From Heliocidaris tuberculata (taxonomy: Eukaryota > Echinodermata > Echinoidea > Camarodonta > Echinometridae), in contig CM046838.1 of assembly GCA_025618425.1 (NCBI GenBank), positions 12,695,698-12,759,697 on the forward strand: a DNA stretch of 64,000 nucleotides, given 5' to 3'. The first letter of the stretch is position 1; every line of letters begins with the position of its first letter. Shown here in pieces: positions 23,161 to 37,200 of this stretch. Under the pieces are notes generated by a model. That model was not told the origin of the DNA and ran no database searches. It saw only the letters and a program-made list of their open reading frames with translations. The translations under genes were made by a program, and so were the position numbers.

Positions 23161-23727
23161 ATCCCATCTCGAACTTGGCTCCCACTTGTAGTATGGTAGT
23201 AGACTTTACTTGGATATAACTTGTTCAACATATCGCTGTATGACTTTCTAGATACGGGGAAATGATATATTACAAATTAATTTCTAAATTATATATTGCC
23301 ACCCACAGGGCTGATGAGACAACCCTGGGCCCTGGGTATGTAAAAAGGATTCATTGATGATCTATATGACCTCTGACTATACCCTTTTGAGAGAGAACCA
23401 AGAGGTTTATTATCATTCCATCTTTAATCTATACTTTGTACTTTGGGGCGTGGTCTTTTAACCTAAAACTCCCCAGTATTTGTGTGTCCTTGTCCTGTTC
23501 AAACACACATTCGAACACAAGTCGAATCAACATTTGAAAACACTGCTAGCGCTCGCCCATCGGCTTCGTTCTGGAACGAACAGCAGCAGCAGCGATTGAT
23601 TCAGCGATTGGCGCAGCAACACCAAATCCTATCTCGTACTGTTGGACAGGGCGGTACTTACCCTTCCAAATTTAACAGAGTACATTTTAATTACACCTCA
23701 TTATCAACATTAGCAGAAACTGCAACA

Positions 23728-26700
23728 ATGGCATCAAGTCCTCAGCGAGTTTTCGTTGTCGGAGTGGGCATGACAAAGGTAAATATTTAAGCTTTCTTTT
23801 CACTCATTATGCAAAAGTTATATATGTAGTCCCACATATTGCCAATATGTGGGACCATATGTGGGTATTCCAATATTATTGGAATTCCTGTTCAAATTTA
23901 ACTCAAGTGAATGATACTAGAATTTAGTAATAATTTGTATAGATTTTCCATTTTTTCTGAAATATAATGAAAATTAGATCTAAAGATATAATTAACAGTT
24001 TTCATTATCAAAAATTTGAAGAATGAAGCCTTTGCTTTGAAGGCACTCGTGTGTCTGAACCACTCAGCCCCACTTGAAACTATGCAGCTCCAACCTGCTG
24101 TAATATATCCAGCCAAAATGCCAGATCAAAAGAGTGAAACTCAGAATATTACTTACCAGCAAGTTGTCAGTGAAAGTCCCTCTTGTTTGGTGACCAGCTA
24201 AACCACTGATTCAGAGAATATGGAATTTAAGCATTAAATTTTGTGTTCATTCTATTTTTCTGCTGAGACCAACTGATCCTTCTGTACTGCTGCCCTCTCT
24301 GTGTTGAGAGAGGAAATCTGCTTTTGTTTATTATTGCTAGCAGTAGTACATCAGTAGAGGGCAGCCTTTATGTGTTTTCACCATGTCCATAATGGTTTGG
24401 GAGGACAAGGTTATATTATAACCTTGTTCATTGGATAAGTGTTTGAAGGTATCGTCATGATCATCAGTGTATTTATTGAAATTTGAATATTGTTGCAAAT
24501 AAAATTGCAAATGACACAGGCAGTCATGACAGTGCCTGATGGTGACTATGAAGAATGATGGTGAAATGATGATGATGATGATGATGATGATGAGGGAGAC
24601 GGTGTTGCACAATCGGATCGTCTTCAGGCTCTGAATATGACTTTCGTCATACGCGTGGGTTCGAGTCCCGTGCTGAGCTGACAGAAAAAAGATTGTCGCC
24701 ACATTGTGTGTAAGAGTATCCCTCCCCTCTGTTCCCGATGCAGGCTCGGGTTTAGGGGAAAACACTCGGTTCCTCGGACAGAACGTTAACTGGAGGCCCT
24801 GTGTGGAGAGTCCCACCCTATGTACGTTAATACGCTACACTTCTCGCAAAGAGTAGGGTGTCAACCCGGTGTTTAGATTGCCTGTAATACATAACTGGAA
24901 GTGGTACCATAGAAAAGACTGCAATAATCTTCAGAATTGAAGGAGGCAGTTTTACCCAAGGAAGAAAAAGAAGAAGATATGGACAATTACTTTTGTGATG
25001 AATATGGTGATGACAGTAAATATGAAGATTACTATGATCACATTGCAAGTTGCATGTTTGTTGAGGATATGGCCAAGGCTAAAATCAGATTGAGAATGAT
25101 GCAAGATCTACCAACATCTTGTGGGATAATGTGATGGGGATGTAATATAAACAATATATTGTTAACCCTTACAATGTCATTATGTATCAGAAGTATGATT
25201 TTGTGATACTATTTTTCAAATATATTGCTTGGTTTTATTGTTTGTTTTGATACAGATATTTTTCCATTATAATCTAACTTCAAAATTCATGAACAGACTG
25301 TGAATATTAAGAAGGAAGACAAGCTTTTATCCTTTAGAAAAAGTGAGATACAACAGGCCTTGGCTCCACACTAATTTGTTTCCTACTTTTTGGGGGTAAA
25401 GTTCAATAATCCCCTGAATTCTGACATTTTGGGGGTCTGAAGTTAATCCCCCCCCCCCCCAATCATCTGCCTTGTGTAACAATTTGTGTCATGTGTCCTA
25501 GATACAGTGTACAGTGTACATTGTAAATTTGGGTGGTATAGAGTATAGACAGCCTAGAGCTTTAAAGGTTTGTTATTTGTTGTTAATACATAGGTTGTTT
25601 TTTTTGTGTGAAGAGAGTAATGATAGTATGTAATTGCTTTTCATTTGTTTGTTTTTTCTAGTTCTTCAAGCCTGGTAAAGCTGACGGAGACTTCCATGAC
25701 CTAGCCAAGCAAGCTGGCCAGGCAGCCCTCAAGGATGCTGGACTCCCCTTCGAAGCAGTGGAACAGGCTGTGTGCGGCTATGTCTATGGGGATACAACAT
25801 GTGGACAGAGGGCAGTGTATGAGATTGGCATGACAGGAATTCCTATCTACAATGTAAGTATCACTTTTGTTTCCTCTGATAAATGTCATGTTTTGGTAAT
25901 AAGCGCAGTTTATAAGCCTCACATATAAAGCTCTAGGAATGCTCAAGGTGTCTATCAAGGTACTATATGTAAATGATTTGACACATTTTGAAGATACATG
26001 TAGGCAATGTCCCCCCCCCCCCCCCCCCCCACAAAATGTGATAACTTTTCTTCTTTTCTTTGCTTTTTTTTTTTGCTTGTCAGAGAATTTTGGAGGAAAA
26101 CTAGACCCAAAAAATGTGATAGCCTTTTCTTTTTTTTTTGGTTGTCAGGAAATTTGCGGACATTTTGGACAGGTAAACTAGGAAACTAGGAAAACTAGAC
26201 CCAAAAAATGTGATAGCCTTTTCTTTTTTTTTTGGTTGTCAGGAAATTTGCGGACATTTTGGACAGGTACAAAAGTTAAATCATGTGGTGACCTCCCCCG
26301 TATTTAAAAATGGATTTGCGCCACTGATTTGATACAACACACATGTTACATGTACAGTGAATTATGTAATGCTAAAGGAATTTTAATATTTAATTCATGG
26401 AATTTTGAAATTTGTTACAAATCAAATAAATTATAGGATTTGTACACATATGATTACTCAAGACAACAGTTCAAATTTTTTCTTGTGCAGTCATTTAACA
26501 ACCAAGATACTTATTTAGACAAGAAATAAATCATATATTTATATACATAATACATGTGTACATTCTACTTTCCATTACTTAACATTATTGTATTGTATTG
26601 CATTACATTGCATTGCATTGCATTTTATTGTATTGTATTGTATTTGTTACCAAAATTTTCAAGGTTACATAGTATTAAAGTAAAACTAATGGTTGGTATA

Positions 26701-29700
26701 AATGAACGAATGATGTGATGGACGAGAAGATGTGTTACCAATGCTTTACTTTAGGGTTAAGAGACAGACAAGGCAAATACATCGATAAACAGTACAAATG
26801 AGATGATAATACATAGAGAGACTTACCTATAGCTGAGCAGACCATAGCCAATTTGCTATCCAGCACAGACGGCGGAGATAAAGATAGCTGAGAAGGGGGA
26901 TGCAAGTAACAGGGGCACAGTATTCTTTGTCGTAGAGATGTCCGTGTACATGTTTGTCTTGTTCCAGTTCTTCAGCTTCTCTTCCTTGGTGGAGTTCTAG
27001 CCCTCACGTCAACTCCCGCGGGTGCCGATGACGGAGGGATAACGGGTGCCCATACGTGCTCACTAACTATCCAGCTACATGTATGAATATTCAACAGCTA
27101 GACAATAGCGTAAGCATGCCGGACATCTGGCATCGCATACTTAGCTCTTTCAACTAGCTATGCACGGCACCTGTGAGTGCCATGATGCACAGATACTGGG
27201 AAGTGCATTAGCCCATTTTTACTACAGTATTATGGCATGACATGATCTACATCAAGTTACAAACAGTAAATAACATCTTAATGAACAATTCTTTGGATTT
27301 CTTCTTCAGGTCAACAATGCCTGTGCTACGGGGTCCACTGCACTGTTCCTAGCCAAGCAGCTGATAGAAGGCAGCAGAGCAAACTGCGTCATTGCACTGG
27401 GTTTTGAAAAAATGCAGAGGGGCTCTCTCTCCCTTCAGGTAGGTTCACCCCATTGATAATTGACTTGAATTTACCACTTATTTTTATTATACCATTCCTT
27501 AATATAAGATCAGACATAGAATGACATACAAAGCCTTGTTACGTATCTTGAGACAATAATGAAAAACATTTCTTTAGAGAAAAGGAGGTATCCATCACAT
27601 TTCACTGACAGAGCAAATGGGGACTTGCTCATTATGATTTATATATTGTGCCTCTATAACATCTCCATTTTCATCAAAAGCATGACCCTATTGAAGGATG
27701 TAATTAAAATTTACCAAGTAATAATCAAATGCATGTACATGTAGGGAAGAATTCAGAATTTTATTACATTTGCATGTCATCATTTGTTTATGTTATTTGA
27801 AGATTATTCTAATTGATTTGCATTGCTTAGTCTGCTATATACAAGTGTTTTAAAACATGATCAAATATTCATCCAGAGTTTTAAACATGAATTATTCATC
27901 CATTATGTTGCTGATATTCATCCTCTTTATATGGAGTTGATTGAAATATATTATTAAAAAGCTGTCAAAGATTGCCCACAAGTGTTAGTATCTATAAAGT
28001 CCATTTGTACTCCTGTAATGATTTAGTTGGTATAAAACCACTATAATAAACAATATTGCAATTCATCATTTATCACATGCTCTCAATCAACCTTTGACTC
28101 TTGATTGATAAAAGATATTTTGGAATTGTAGTACACAGATCGTGCCAATCCGATGCAGAAATTTGTTGAAACGATGGCAGAGCTTCATGAAATCACCCCG
28201 TCCCCAATTACCGCTCAGATGTTCGGCAATGCCGGGAGAGAGCATATGGAAAGATATGGTAATTGTAATCCTCATTTTTCACCAATAAATTCATATTTAA
28301 CCCACTGGATATGATTTGATGTGGATATAATACACATTTTCCGTAGCTTCAAGTCTTAATTATCTCAAGCTCATTATTCAGCAGGTTAATATTATTCATT
28401 ATTAGAACCCAAGACTACTTTTTTCAAATCCCATCGAGAGTGATTTTGTAGAAATGAATGCTCTAGGGCAATCGAAGAAGAAATATTAATTTCAGTTTCC
28501 TCTTTACATTATTGTTTGTATGACCTATATAGATATATATTTTCCTATGGAATTATCTTATTTAAGAACCTTTGTCCGAATTATCTTGCTTTATATCTGA
28601 TTAGATCATTGTCCTTTGTGATATCTTGCTGTTGTGTGGGCATACATGTATAATTTTTGCCAATAAGCAATTCATACTATCTTGTTGAAATTATATTTTG
28701 ATAACAACACAAACCTACCAGAGGATGCAAAATACAAAATAATTTTCAAGCTACATGTAGATAAATTTCTCATTACATTACTTACATGTATGACCATCAG
28801 TTCTACTTTAGAACCGGAAATAACAGAACACCCACCTCTTTATGAATTAAAATGCCATGGTTAATTCCCTTAAAACACTGTGATATTAAATTAGCTCTGT
28901 GGAATGGTACAGTTACCATGGACATTAAGCAAACTGATTTGTAAAACTGTGCATTGAGATTTAAAGAGAACAGATCCTGTAGCATACTGTATGTTCGCAT
29001 TCCTAATTTTAGTAAAAAGAAGGTTTATTATTGATCAACAAACTTTTCATTGGCATGTTAAAATTAGTCTTTCCTTTTGTAAGCAGTAATTATGGTGATA
29101 TATTTTTTTTTTTTACAGAAGCTCTTCAATGGTATAAATGGTACATAATGAAATCTATAAAAACGATTAGATTGGAGACAGAATGCAAAGTTTCTGTGTA
29201 ATGTCTAGTTAAAAGTCACATGCGGATATTCATTTAACATTGGAGAAAAACATCTACAGTTTACATTTTTGTAAATCATGTTTCATGTATATATATTGAA
29301 TATTTGATTGTTACTTTTATTCTTTTTCTTGGCTCTAATAGGAACCACACCAGAGCATTTTGCTAAGATTGCATACAAGAACCACAAGCATTCAACTAAT
29401 AACCCGTAAGTTAATCTGGTGCATGAATAACTTATGAATAACCCATGCTGCTCAAGTTCAAGCGGGATGATAATAAATGTGCTTTGGCACTTTAAAAAAA
29501 AAAAATGGGGACACCTGATAGAATCGCAACAAAAGCAGACCAGAGATATAGTATCACACTAAATGCCACAATGTTGCAGATTGATGTTTGTATTATTTAT
29601 TTACCTGCATGAACATGCTTTTCTTTTGATGGTGACTATTGTTTTGTAGTGGTTAACTTTCCATAAACGGCTTCAGTATGTCTGCATATCATTAATATTA

Positions 29701-32700
29701 GCTTGTTTGTGGTTATTTTTAGGTTTGTGGAGTTTTAGGAGATGCTTGATTAGAAGATCTGCAATATGCGGGAGAGTAAAATCATTAGTGGGGGATGGGA
29801 AACATATTTTTAGTTTAATTTAATGATATTTCCAACCATACACAGTGTAGGTTCAGTATATGTGAAATATACAGAGAGTATACAGACATACTACCCTGTC
29901 ACGTATGCAACTAATGTATTGTTGCTTGCCTGCTATGTATTTATCTTTTTCTTTCTCTTCAGCAATTCCCAATTCCAGAAGGAGTACTCATTGGAAGAGA
30001 TCAAGAACTCTCCCAAGGTCTATGAACCTCTCACAAAACTGGCATGCTGGTAAACATAACACTTCCAAACAAAATTTTGATTGCTAATTGGAATGGAACG
30101 TTTCGTGTACTCATTAGATTGTTTGGAAAAAAAACCCAGTGCAATACACATTTAAAAAATATGTGCAATTACAACATCTGTAATGTGACATTAGATGCAA
30201 TACACAGAATTGATCAAGGTAATTTGGTGAAAATATATTTTCCTGGTGCATCCAGTTCATCTAAAACTACAATGGTCATCAAAATGTGTAATTAATTTTT
30301 TTAAATTATGTCCTTCATGTATATCTTTCAATCCTCCCTCAGATTCAGTATTGAAAATTGCTATAAATAAATACGTGGTTATGCTTCTTTTTTATTGTTT
30401 GTTACCTATGTTCAAATTGTTGTATTTGATTTGTGAAAGTTCCAAGTAAAGAATAACTATAAGAAATAAAAATAATCGGTCAAGATTTGGGATGTGGTGA
30501 AAATTATGTTTTTTTGTCACAGTGCAATAAGATATGTCAGTAATTTCTATAATTTGTATCATTCAGTCCTACCTCAGATGGAGCTGCAGCAGCCATCTTG
30601 TGCAATGAAGAATTTGTGATCCGTCATGGTCTTCAGGGACAGGCTGTTGAGATCGTCGGCATGACAATGGCTACTGATAAACCTAACACATTTGAAGACA
30701 AGAGCTCCATGAAGCTGGTAAGTGGAAATACTTCATTTTACAATGCAATTTATTGATTCTTCTTTTGGAAAATAAATGAATGATATTTCTGTAGTTGTGT
30801 TTAAAAAAAAACTGTATGATGACTGTTTATCATCCATGTATTTGTAGTTTGCATTATATTTGTAAAATCTTGTTTACCTGAGAAAAATGTCTATGTTAGG
30901 ATCTCATTGAGACCTCATAGAAGATATAATTCGCTATACTATATTATTACTATTTATTTTTGTTTAGATTTATGTATGATGAGGTTGGGAAATACAATTT
31001 TATTTAACTGCCTAACCGTAATACAGAAATGACTACTATGTGATTACTTATATGTTTGCATGAGAGTAGTGTTTAAACAGCTATCATTCTAATGTCAGAA
31101 CCCAGCAGAAAGATATTTCCAGTACATAGCTAGACTGTCCCATGAGTGTATTAAAATCCCATTGTGGACATTCAGAAAGACAGTTTTGTTGATATACATC
31201 TAGAGGTTGGTAGCATGGTGCTATAGGGAATTTCCCCAAGTATGCAACCAACAGCTGGTTAAGTGGCATAGGAGGTCGTTTCAGGTCTTGTGATTAATGT
31301 CCCACTGATTAGTTTTTAGATACTGTTGAACCATTTGAACCAAAATGAAAGTAGTTTCAATATGCATTAATCTTCATTTAAATGCTTTGAAAAGTTTAGA
31401 TAGATCTATCTTAGTAAAGTAATGATTATTTGGAGTGTTAAAAGACAAATATTTTTCGGTTTTGTTTGTGTTCTATGTTCATTTGGCAACCAAATGGCCG
31501 TAATAATAAAGGAAAATGCATTTTAGGAGGAATATTTCACTGTGCCTGACACTGGATTTATTTTGCATTATAATTCTTAATTAAGAGTAAGAGGTGAGGG
31601 AGAAGGATAAAGAAGAGGGAGAATAGGAAAGAAAAGGAGGAGAGACGGTGGTTATGAGAAAGACTAGACTTGACATTTATAAATAACTTATTTGTTTTGA
31701 TTAGGTTGGTTATGACATGACAAAGCGAGCTGCAGATACCCTGTTTAACATGACTGGTGCCAGTGTGACTGATGTAGATGTGGTGGAACTGCATGACTGC
31801 TTTGCAGCGAATGAACTCATCACGTACGAGGCCCTTGGACTTTGCCCTGAAGGTATGATACATTTTAGTGTATAGCTCAATCAAAAACAACATTATTGTG
31901 AAAGTAAATACATGTAGGATAACAATGTTACCGTTATGGTCTTGATTATGTTGAATGAGAAATATGATTTAAGTTCATAGTGTCTAAAAGCCAAAGGTAC
32001 ATCCACATTATTATACCTGAGCTACTAAGTATTGAGCCAGAATTTTATGTGTTAAGGTTGTCCAACCATTCGCATACAGGTGTAATCAATATTGGATAAC
32101 AAGATCCCATAGATATCAACTTAGATCATAGTTACATGGTGTTATAATTAATTAATTAATTAATTAACCTATTGGAAGCCTATAAAGAGTGAGCAAATTC
32201 AATAATCAATGGGATAATGAAGTAACCAAAATTAATTGGAAATATTTGTGGGCCAGTGCACCCAAGCCTAATGGTGTTGTTATTGTTTTAGAAAATATAG
32301 AAAGAATAGAAAGTGTGTATGTGCAAGATCAAAGACGAATGCGGGAATGAAGCATGTTGGGGACAAAGTTTTAGTTATTATTTGTTTGTTTACTTTAAAA
32401 CCTCTGGATGTATCTTATATTTTCAGGTAAAGCTGGAGAGCTGATTGACAGTGGTAACAACACATATGGAGGGAAGTATGTTGTCAACCCAAGCGGAGGT
32501 CTCATCTCTAAGGGACATCCTCTAGGAGCTACAGGTGGGACTAAAGGATAAATTTTTATGATCTTCAGGCATGGTATTTCTTCTCTGATGAGATGATTTT
32601 AGCTGATTTGAACTTACCTTTCTGTTAATATTGTAAGAAAAAAATTTTATGGTCGAATATTTCTGTTGATATACCGGTATGTTAGAAACAAAATTTATGG

Positions 32701-33218
32701 TCAATTATTTCTGTTGATATATGTAAGAAACAAAATTTAATTTAGGCAGTTAAATTTAAATGATCAATTATTAAGGGTATTAAAGAGGGCACAAAATTAT
32801 CAGGAAATAGGGTACTGTCCTTTGAACCCAACTAGGTGACTTTCAAGCTTGAGAAAGTAAGAAAAATGCTTAGTGTAGTCTAGATGAATTATAGATTCAG
32901 TTCTGTACTTAATATATTCATGTGTACTCTTCTGTAGTCTTTGACAAGACTGTCCACACATTACTTCATGTCAACAAACCCTGGTGTAGACCTACAGAGT
33001 GTTTACTCCCATGTGGCCGCCCCCCTCTTAAGTTCGCAGCATTCTACTTGAGCTTTGAACCAAGGTTAATCATTAACCAAGCTGTGATTGATCTTCCTAT
33101 CATTTGATAGGAATAGCAACAGCTGCCTTATCAATACATATGACCCATTAGGCATGGATCCCATACAAGGTTTCAGTTCTTGTCAACCAGTTCATGAAGT
33201 AGATTCCCCCCTCCCCCC

Positions 33219-33269
<51 letters not shown>

Positions 33270-34170
33270 ACTGCATTTTTACAATATTACAATTCAGTTA
33301 TGAAGGCATGCACATGCAATTGGTCTAGTATGGGTTCTCAACCTTCCTAATATATTTTTTGGTCTTTGGGCTTCTTCCAAATTTCAAGAACAAAATTTAC
33401 CCTCAAGAAGGAATGTTGGGATTAACTGTAGTAATGACGGAAGATGACCCATTCTGTTTGCTGATAGCTATGACAAACAATAAAGTTTGTTTGAAGTTTC
33501 ATAACAACAACATCAAAAACTTGTCAGCATTTTATTTTAGGACCCTTTTATCTAAAACAACTGAACTTGCCATCTCAAAGTAGTTGTGTAGTAATCTTTG
33601 AGTTTGAACAATCACTGCATGTAGCTGATATGAGATCCAGGGTTAAAGGTCATGCTGAATTTGTTTTAACCCAATTAATTGAGATAAAGTTAAGACTACC
33701 CCCTAGGATCTGGTATATGTATGATAGGGCAGCATAATATTGGGTAATACATTGTACATGTGTAATTAAGTTCATGTACATGTGGTGAATTGTGCATCCC
33801 CCTGCTTGTTACATACATAGACAGCATCATCTGTTGGTGAGTGCAATATTCATATGTTTATATTAGTTAAGTCACTTTATACTTCATTACTTATATGTGA
33901 GCTTAATTTTTAACCAATATCCTCTTTCAGTTATATTTTCAATATACTCATAATTTGTATTAATGTATTGGGAATATCAAACCACCTGGTTTTAGACATG
34001 AACTTTATGGTGTCTACCAATACCTGAATATTTGGTATTTTTTCTGTTGAATAGTGTATTTGTTGTACAAATCTCTTCATCTCTCTATCTTGCCATCAAG
34101 TCTAATGTACAACTTCATATATTTTTTCTCTCTCTCCCTCTCTTCCCTCTCTCTCCCTCCCTCCCCCTTC

Positions 34171-34204
<34 letters not shown>

Positions 34205-37200
34205 TTCTCTCTCTCTCTTTCTCTTGCTTTTCCTCTGTCAGGTCTAGCCCAGTGTGCTGAGCTTTGTTGGCAGCTACGAGGCAAGGCAGACAAGAGACAG
34301 GTCGAAGGAGCCAAACTAGCCCTGCAACATAACATTGGTCTTGGAGGGGCAGTAGTGTGTGCATTGTACAAGATGGGTTTCCCACAGCAGGACAGGCCAA
34401 GGTTAGTACTTACAGACATTAAATCTAATGTATGGGGCTGAAATAAGAAAGGTATTGGTCAAATAGCCCTACAACGTAACATTGGTCTTGGAGGGGCTGT
34501 AATGTGTCCATTGTACATCATGGGTATCCAGAAAAACAGACCAAGGGTACTACTTACAATAAATCTTATGTGTAGGACTGCAATGAGAAAGAAAGTTAGG
34601 TGCCAAACTAGCCATGCAACATAACATTGATCTTGGAATAACAGTAGTGTGTGCATTGTACAGAATGGGTTTCCCACAACAAGATAGACCGAGGTTAGTT
34701 CCTATACCTCCAATCTTATATGTGGGACTGAAATGAGAAAGGAGAAAAGCAGTTGTAGATTGCTTACGTTGATTACTTATATTTACATTATTTTGTAGCA
34801 CATCTTGTAGCATACTCTATCCTTTATAGTGCTACTATTCACAAGGCAAAGTGCATGTGTTCTTGTGAATAAAACTGAAAGTTAAAAATACTGGAGAAAG
34901 TCTGGCGTATAATTATTTATTTTTGTTATATTTTCACTTTAATTGAGATTATGGCCGTACAAGAGATAAAGAGATGTAACCTATTTCGTACATTTTAACA
35001 AAATATTATAAAAACTATAATCGATTCATATTACGTTTTCATTGTGTGTGTTGAGCCAGAATTATTTTGATGTAATTATTCTTTGTCCAGGTATACCCTT
35101 CAGGCCAACCTAACATCAGCAGAGGAATTCAAGAGTGAAGCTGTCTTCAGAGAAATTGAGAATGCTCTCAAAGATGTAAGCTTTTATTATTGCCCACCAT
35201 CTTCGCCAGCTACAACGTTATCACCAGTACCACCACTATCATTACCAATACCACTACCATCATCACCATTATCATCATCATCATCATCATCATCACCATT
35301 ATCATCACCATTATCATCCTCATCATCATCATCATTATTATCATCATATCATCAACATTATCATCATCATCATCATCATCATCACCATCATCATCACCAT
35401 CATCATCATCATCATCATCACAAAACTACGGTTACAATAACACCCACAAAACATCATTGTCCACCATAACCACCACCCTTCACCACCTTCCATCACTACC
35501 CCCACCACCACCCTCACCGTCACCATCTCTACCACCAGTACCAATATCATCACTACCACCTCCATCATCATCACCACCACCACCATCACCATCACCACAT
35601 CCCATCAACACCACCATCACCACTACCTCCATCATTTCCATCTACACTGCCATCACTATGACTACTACCACCATCACCTCCACCCCACCATCACCTCCAC
35701 CCCACTATCACCTCCACCCCACCACCACCACCGCTAACACCATCACCATCACCACCATCACCATTACTAAGACCATCACCACCTTGACCACCTTCACTAC
35801 CACCACCACCACCATCACGACCACAACTACCACCACCAACATCATCATCACCACCGTTGCCATCCATATTCTTAACATAAGCAGGTCATCATTTCCGCTA
35901 TGATTCTCAATGTTCTTCAGAGTGAATAATGCTTTAATAGATTTTAAGAAAATGTTGTATTATCAATTATTTGGAATAAGATTATCGCTGTCTTTCTGTA
36001 TATGTCTGCATACATTGGTAAACATGTTTCACTTGTATCAATGGTTGTAATATTCCCACTCTTATTTCAGCAAGGAGAGGCGATGGTAAAGAAGATCAAA
36101 GCAGTCTATGGTTTCAAGGTATCTGGAGGACCAGGAGGCAAATCAGCTACATGGGTGGTAGATGTCAAGAATGGAAAGGGATCTGTTGAAAAGAACTCAT
36201 CAAGTAAGTACATCTGTACAGTACACAAAAAGTGTCATTGAAAGGGAAACCTAATCATGATACCAAATTGCTTTTAGCTGGCAGATGTCTTGGAAAGAGT
36301 TAAATGAATGACAAAAAACAAACAAACAAATGCACAGCTAAAATCAAGTTGTGATCATCATGCACATAAGAATCACAAATTTGTGAATTGATCATGTGAC
36401 TGATCACTGAAGAGAAACATCTGATTCCTCGCCAAACTATCATATTCACGCAAGAGATGAATTTACCTCTTACTTGTGTGCAAGGCTGCAAGCTTGTTCA
36501 GACTGCTTTTAGTGGTGATTGATTGTTTCAGAACAACTTTGATTATTTGTAGAATTTTCTGCTATGGCAGTACAATGTTCTTAAGAGAATGGAAATTGGT
36601 ATGGAGGTTAAAATATATTGGTCCATTTTTGTATCAATTGTTCTGTCCTGTTCCATATGGATATCCAGGGCCATTCTTACATATAAGAAATTTGGATGCT
36701 GCTTTTTGTCCAGTTTAATTACAACATGGTCAGTGATTTTTGGAAGGTACATGTAGCTTCCTTCTGTTGCGGATGTAACTGACAGCTCTTACTCTTTCAG
36801 CCCCAAGTTGATGTTCAGCAGGAAGGCTGTTTATAGCAGGATCGACAACAAAGAATCATAACTGAAATGATGAAATCTTATTGTGATGTACATTTGTGAC
36901 CCTGGTGGTTAATAATATTTATGATTGTTATTTTGTTGTTTGAACAGAGAAAGCCGACTGCACATTTTCGATGAAGGATGCTGACTTGGTAGATCTGATG
37001 ATGGGAAAACTGAACCCACAGAATGTGAGTATCATCTTGTTAATCATTGACGATTACAGAGTCAAACCATAATTAGGCTCAGAACTTACTCTGTTCAACA
37101 AATTGAATAATGAAATTGTCTCCAGCCAATGTAGGATGAAGGATATTCTGCTGAACAATTGAATTTGATTTTCCATTCACGAATGGGCTGCAGGCACAGA

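Larger units (their letters stand above)
18763..23727. other. FDX2-SCP2 intergenic region, repeat dominated
   Basis: From left to right: about 550 bp of AT-rich flank, a MITE (19310-19654), a C/G-tract repeat (about 19660-19850), the AGAGAT satellite split by a LINE tail (19960-22850), a MITE (21681-21818), a C/CT tract (22949-23160) and the likely SCP2 promoter and 5' UTR (23200-23727). The last part contains GGGGCGTGGTC, an Sp/KLF-like box, at about 23452. Apart from the LINE remnant no coding region is supported. Confidence 0.6.

Noticed and set aside
22904..23231. Three overlapping open frames on both strands
   Set aside because: They translate the poly-C/(CT)n tract (Pro/Ser/Leu or Arg/Glu runs).
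23482..23727. N-terminal extension of SCP2
   Set aside because: The frame is open but begins at GTG and contains no ATG before 23728, where the protein aligns with SCPx starts.
34600..34693. A mutually exclusive alternative exon of SCP2
   Set aside because: Frame, phase and donor are fine, but the acceptor is preceded by purines (AGAAAGAAAG), the exon is truncated by 22 codons, and a conserved glycine loop is altered. Treated as a decaying duplication.
35190..35903. Open frame of 237 codons, plus overlapping poly-Ser/His frames
   Set aside because: Pure translation of (TCA)n and (ACC)n repeats inside SCP2 intron 11.
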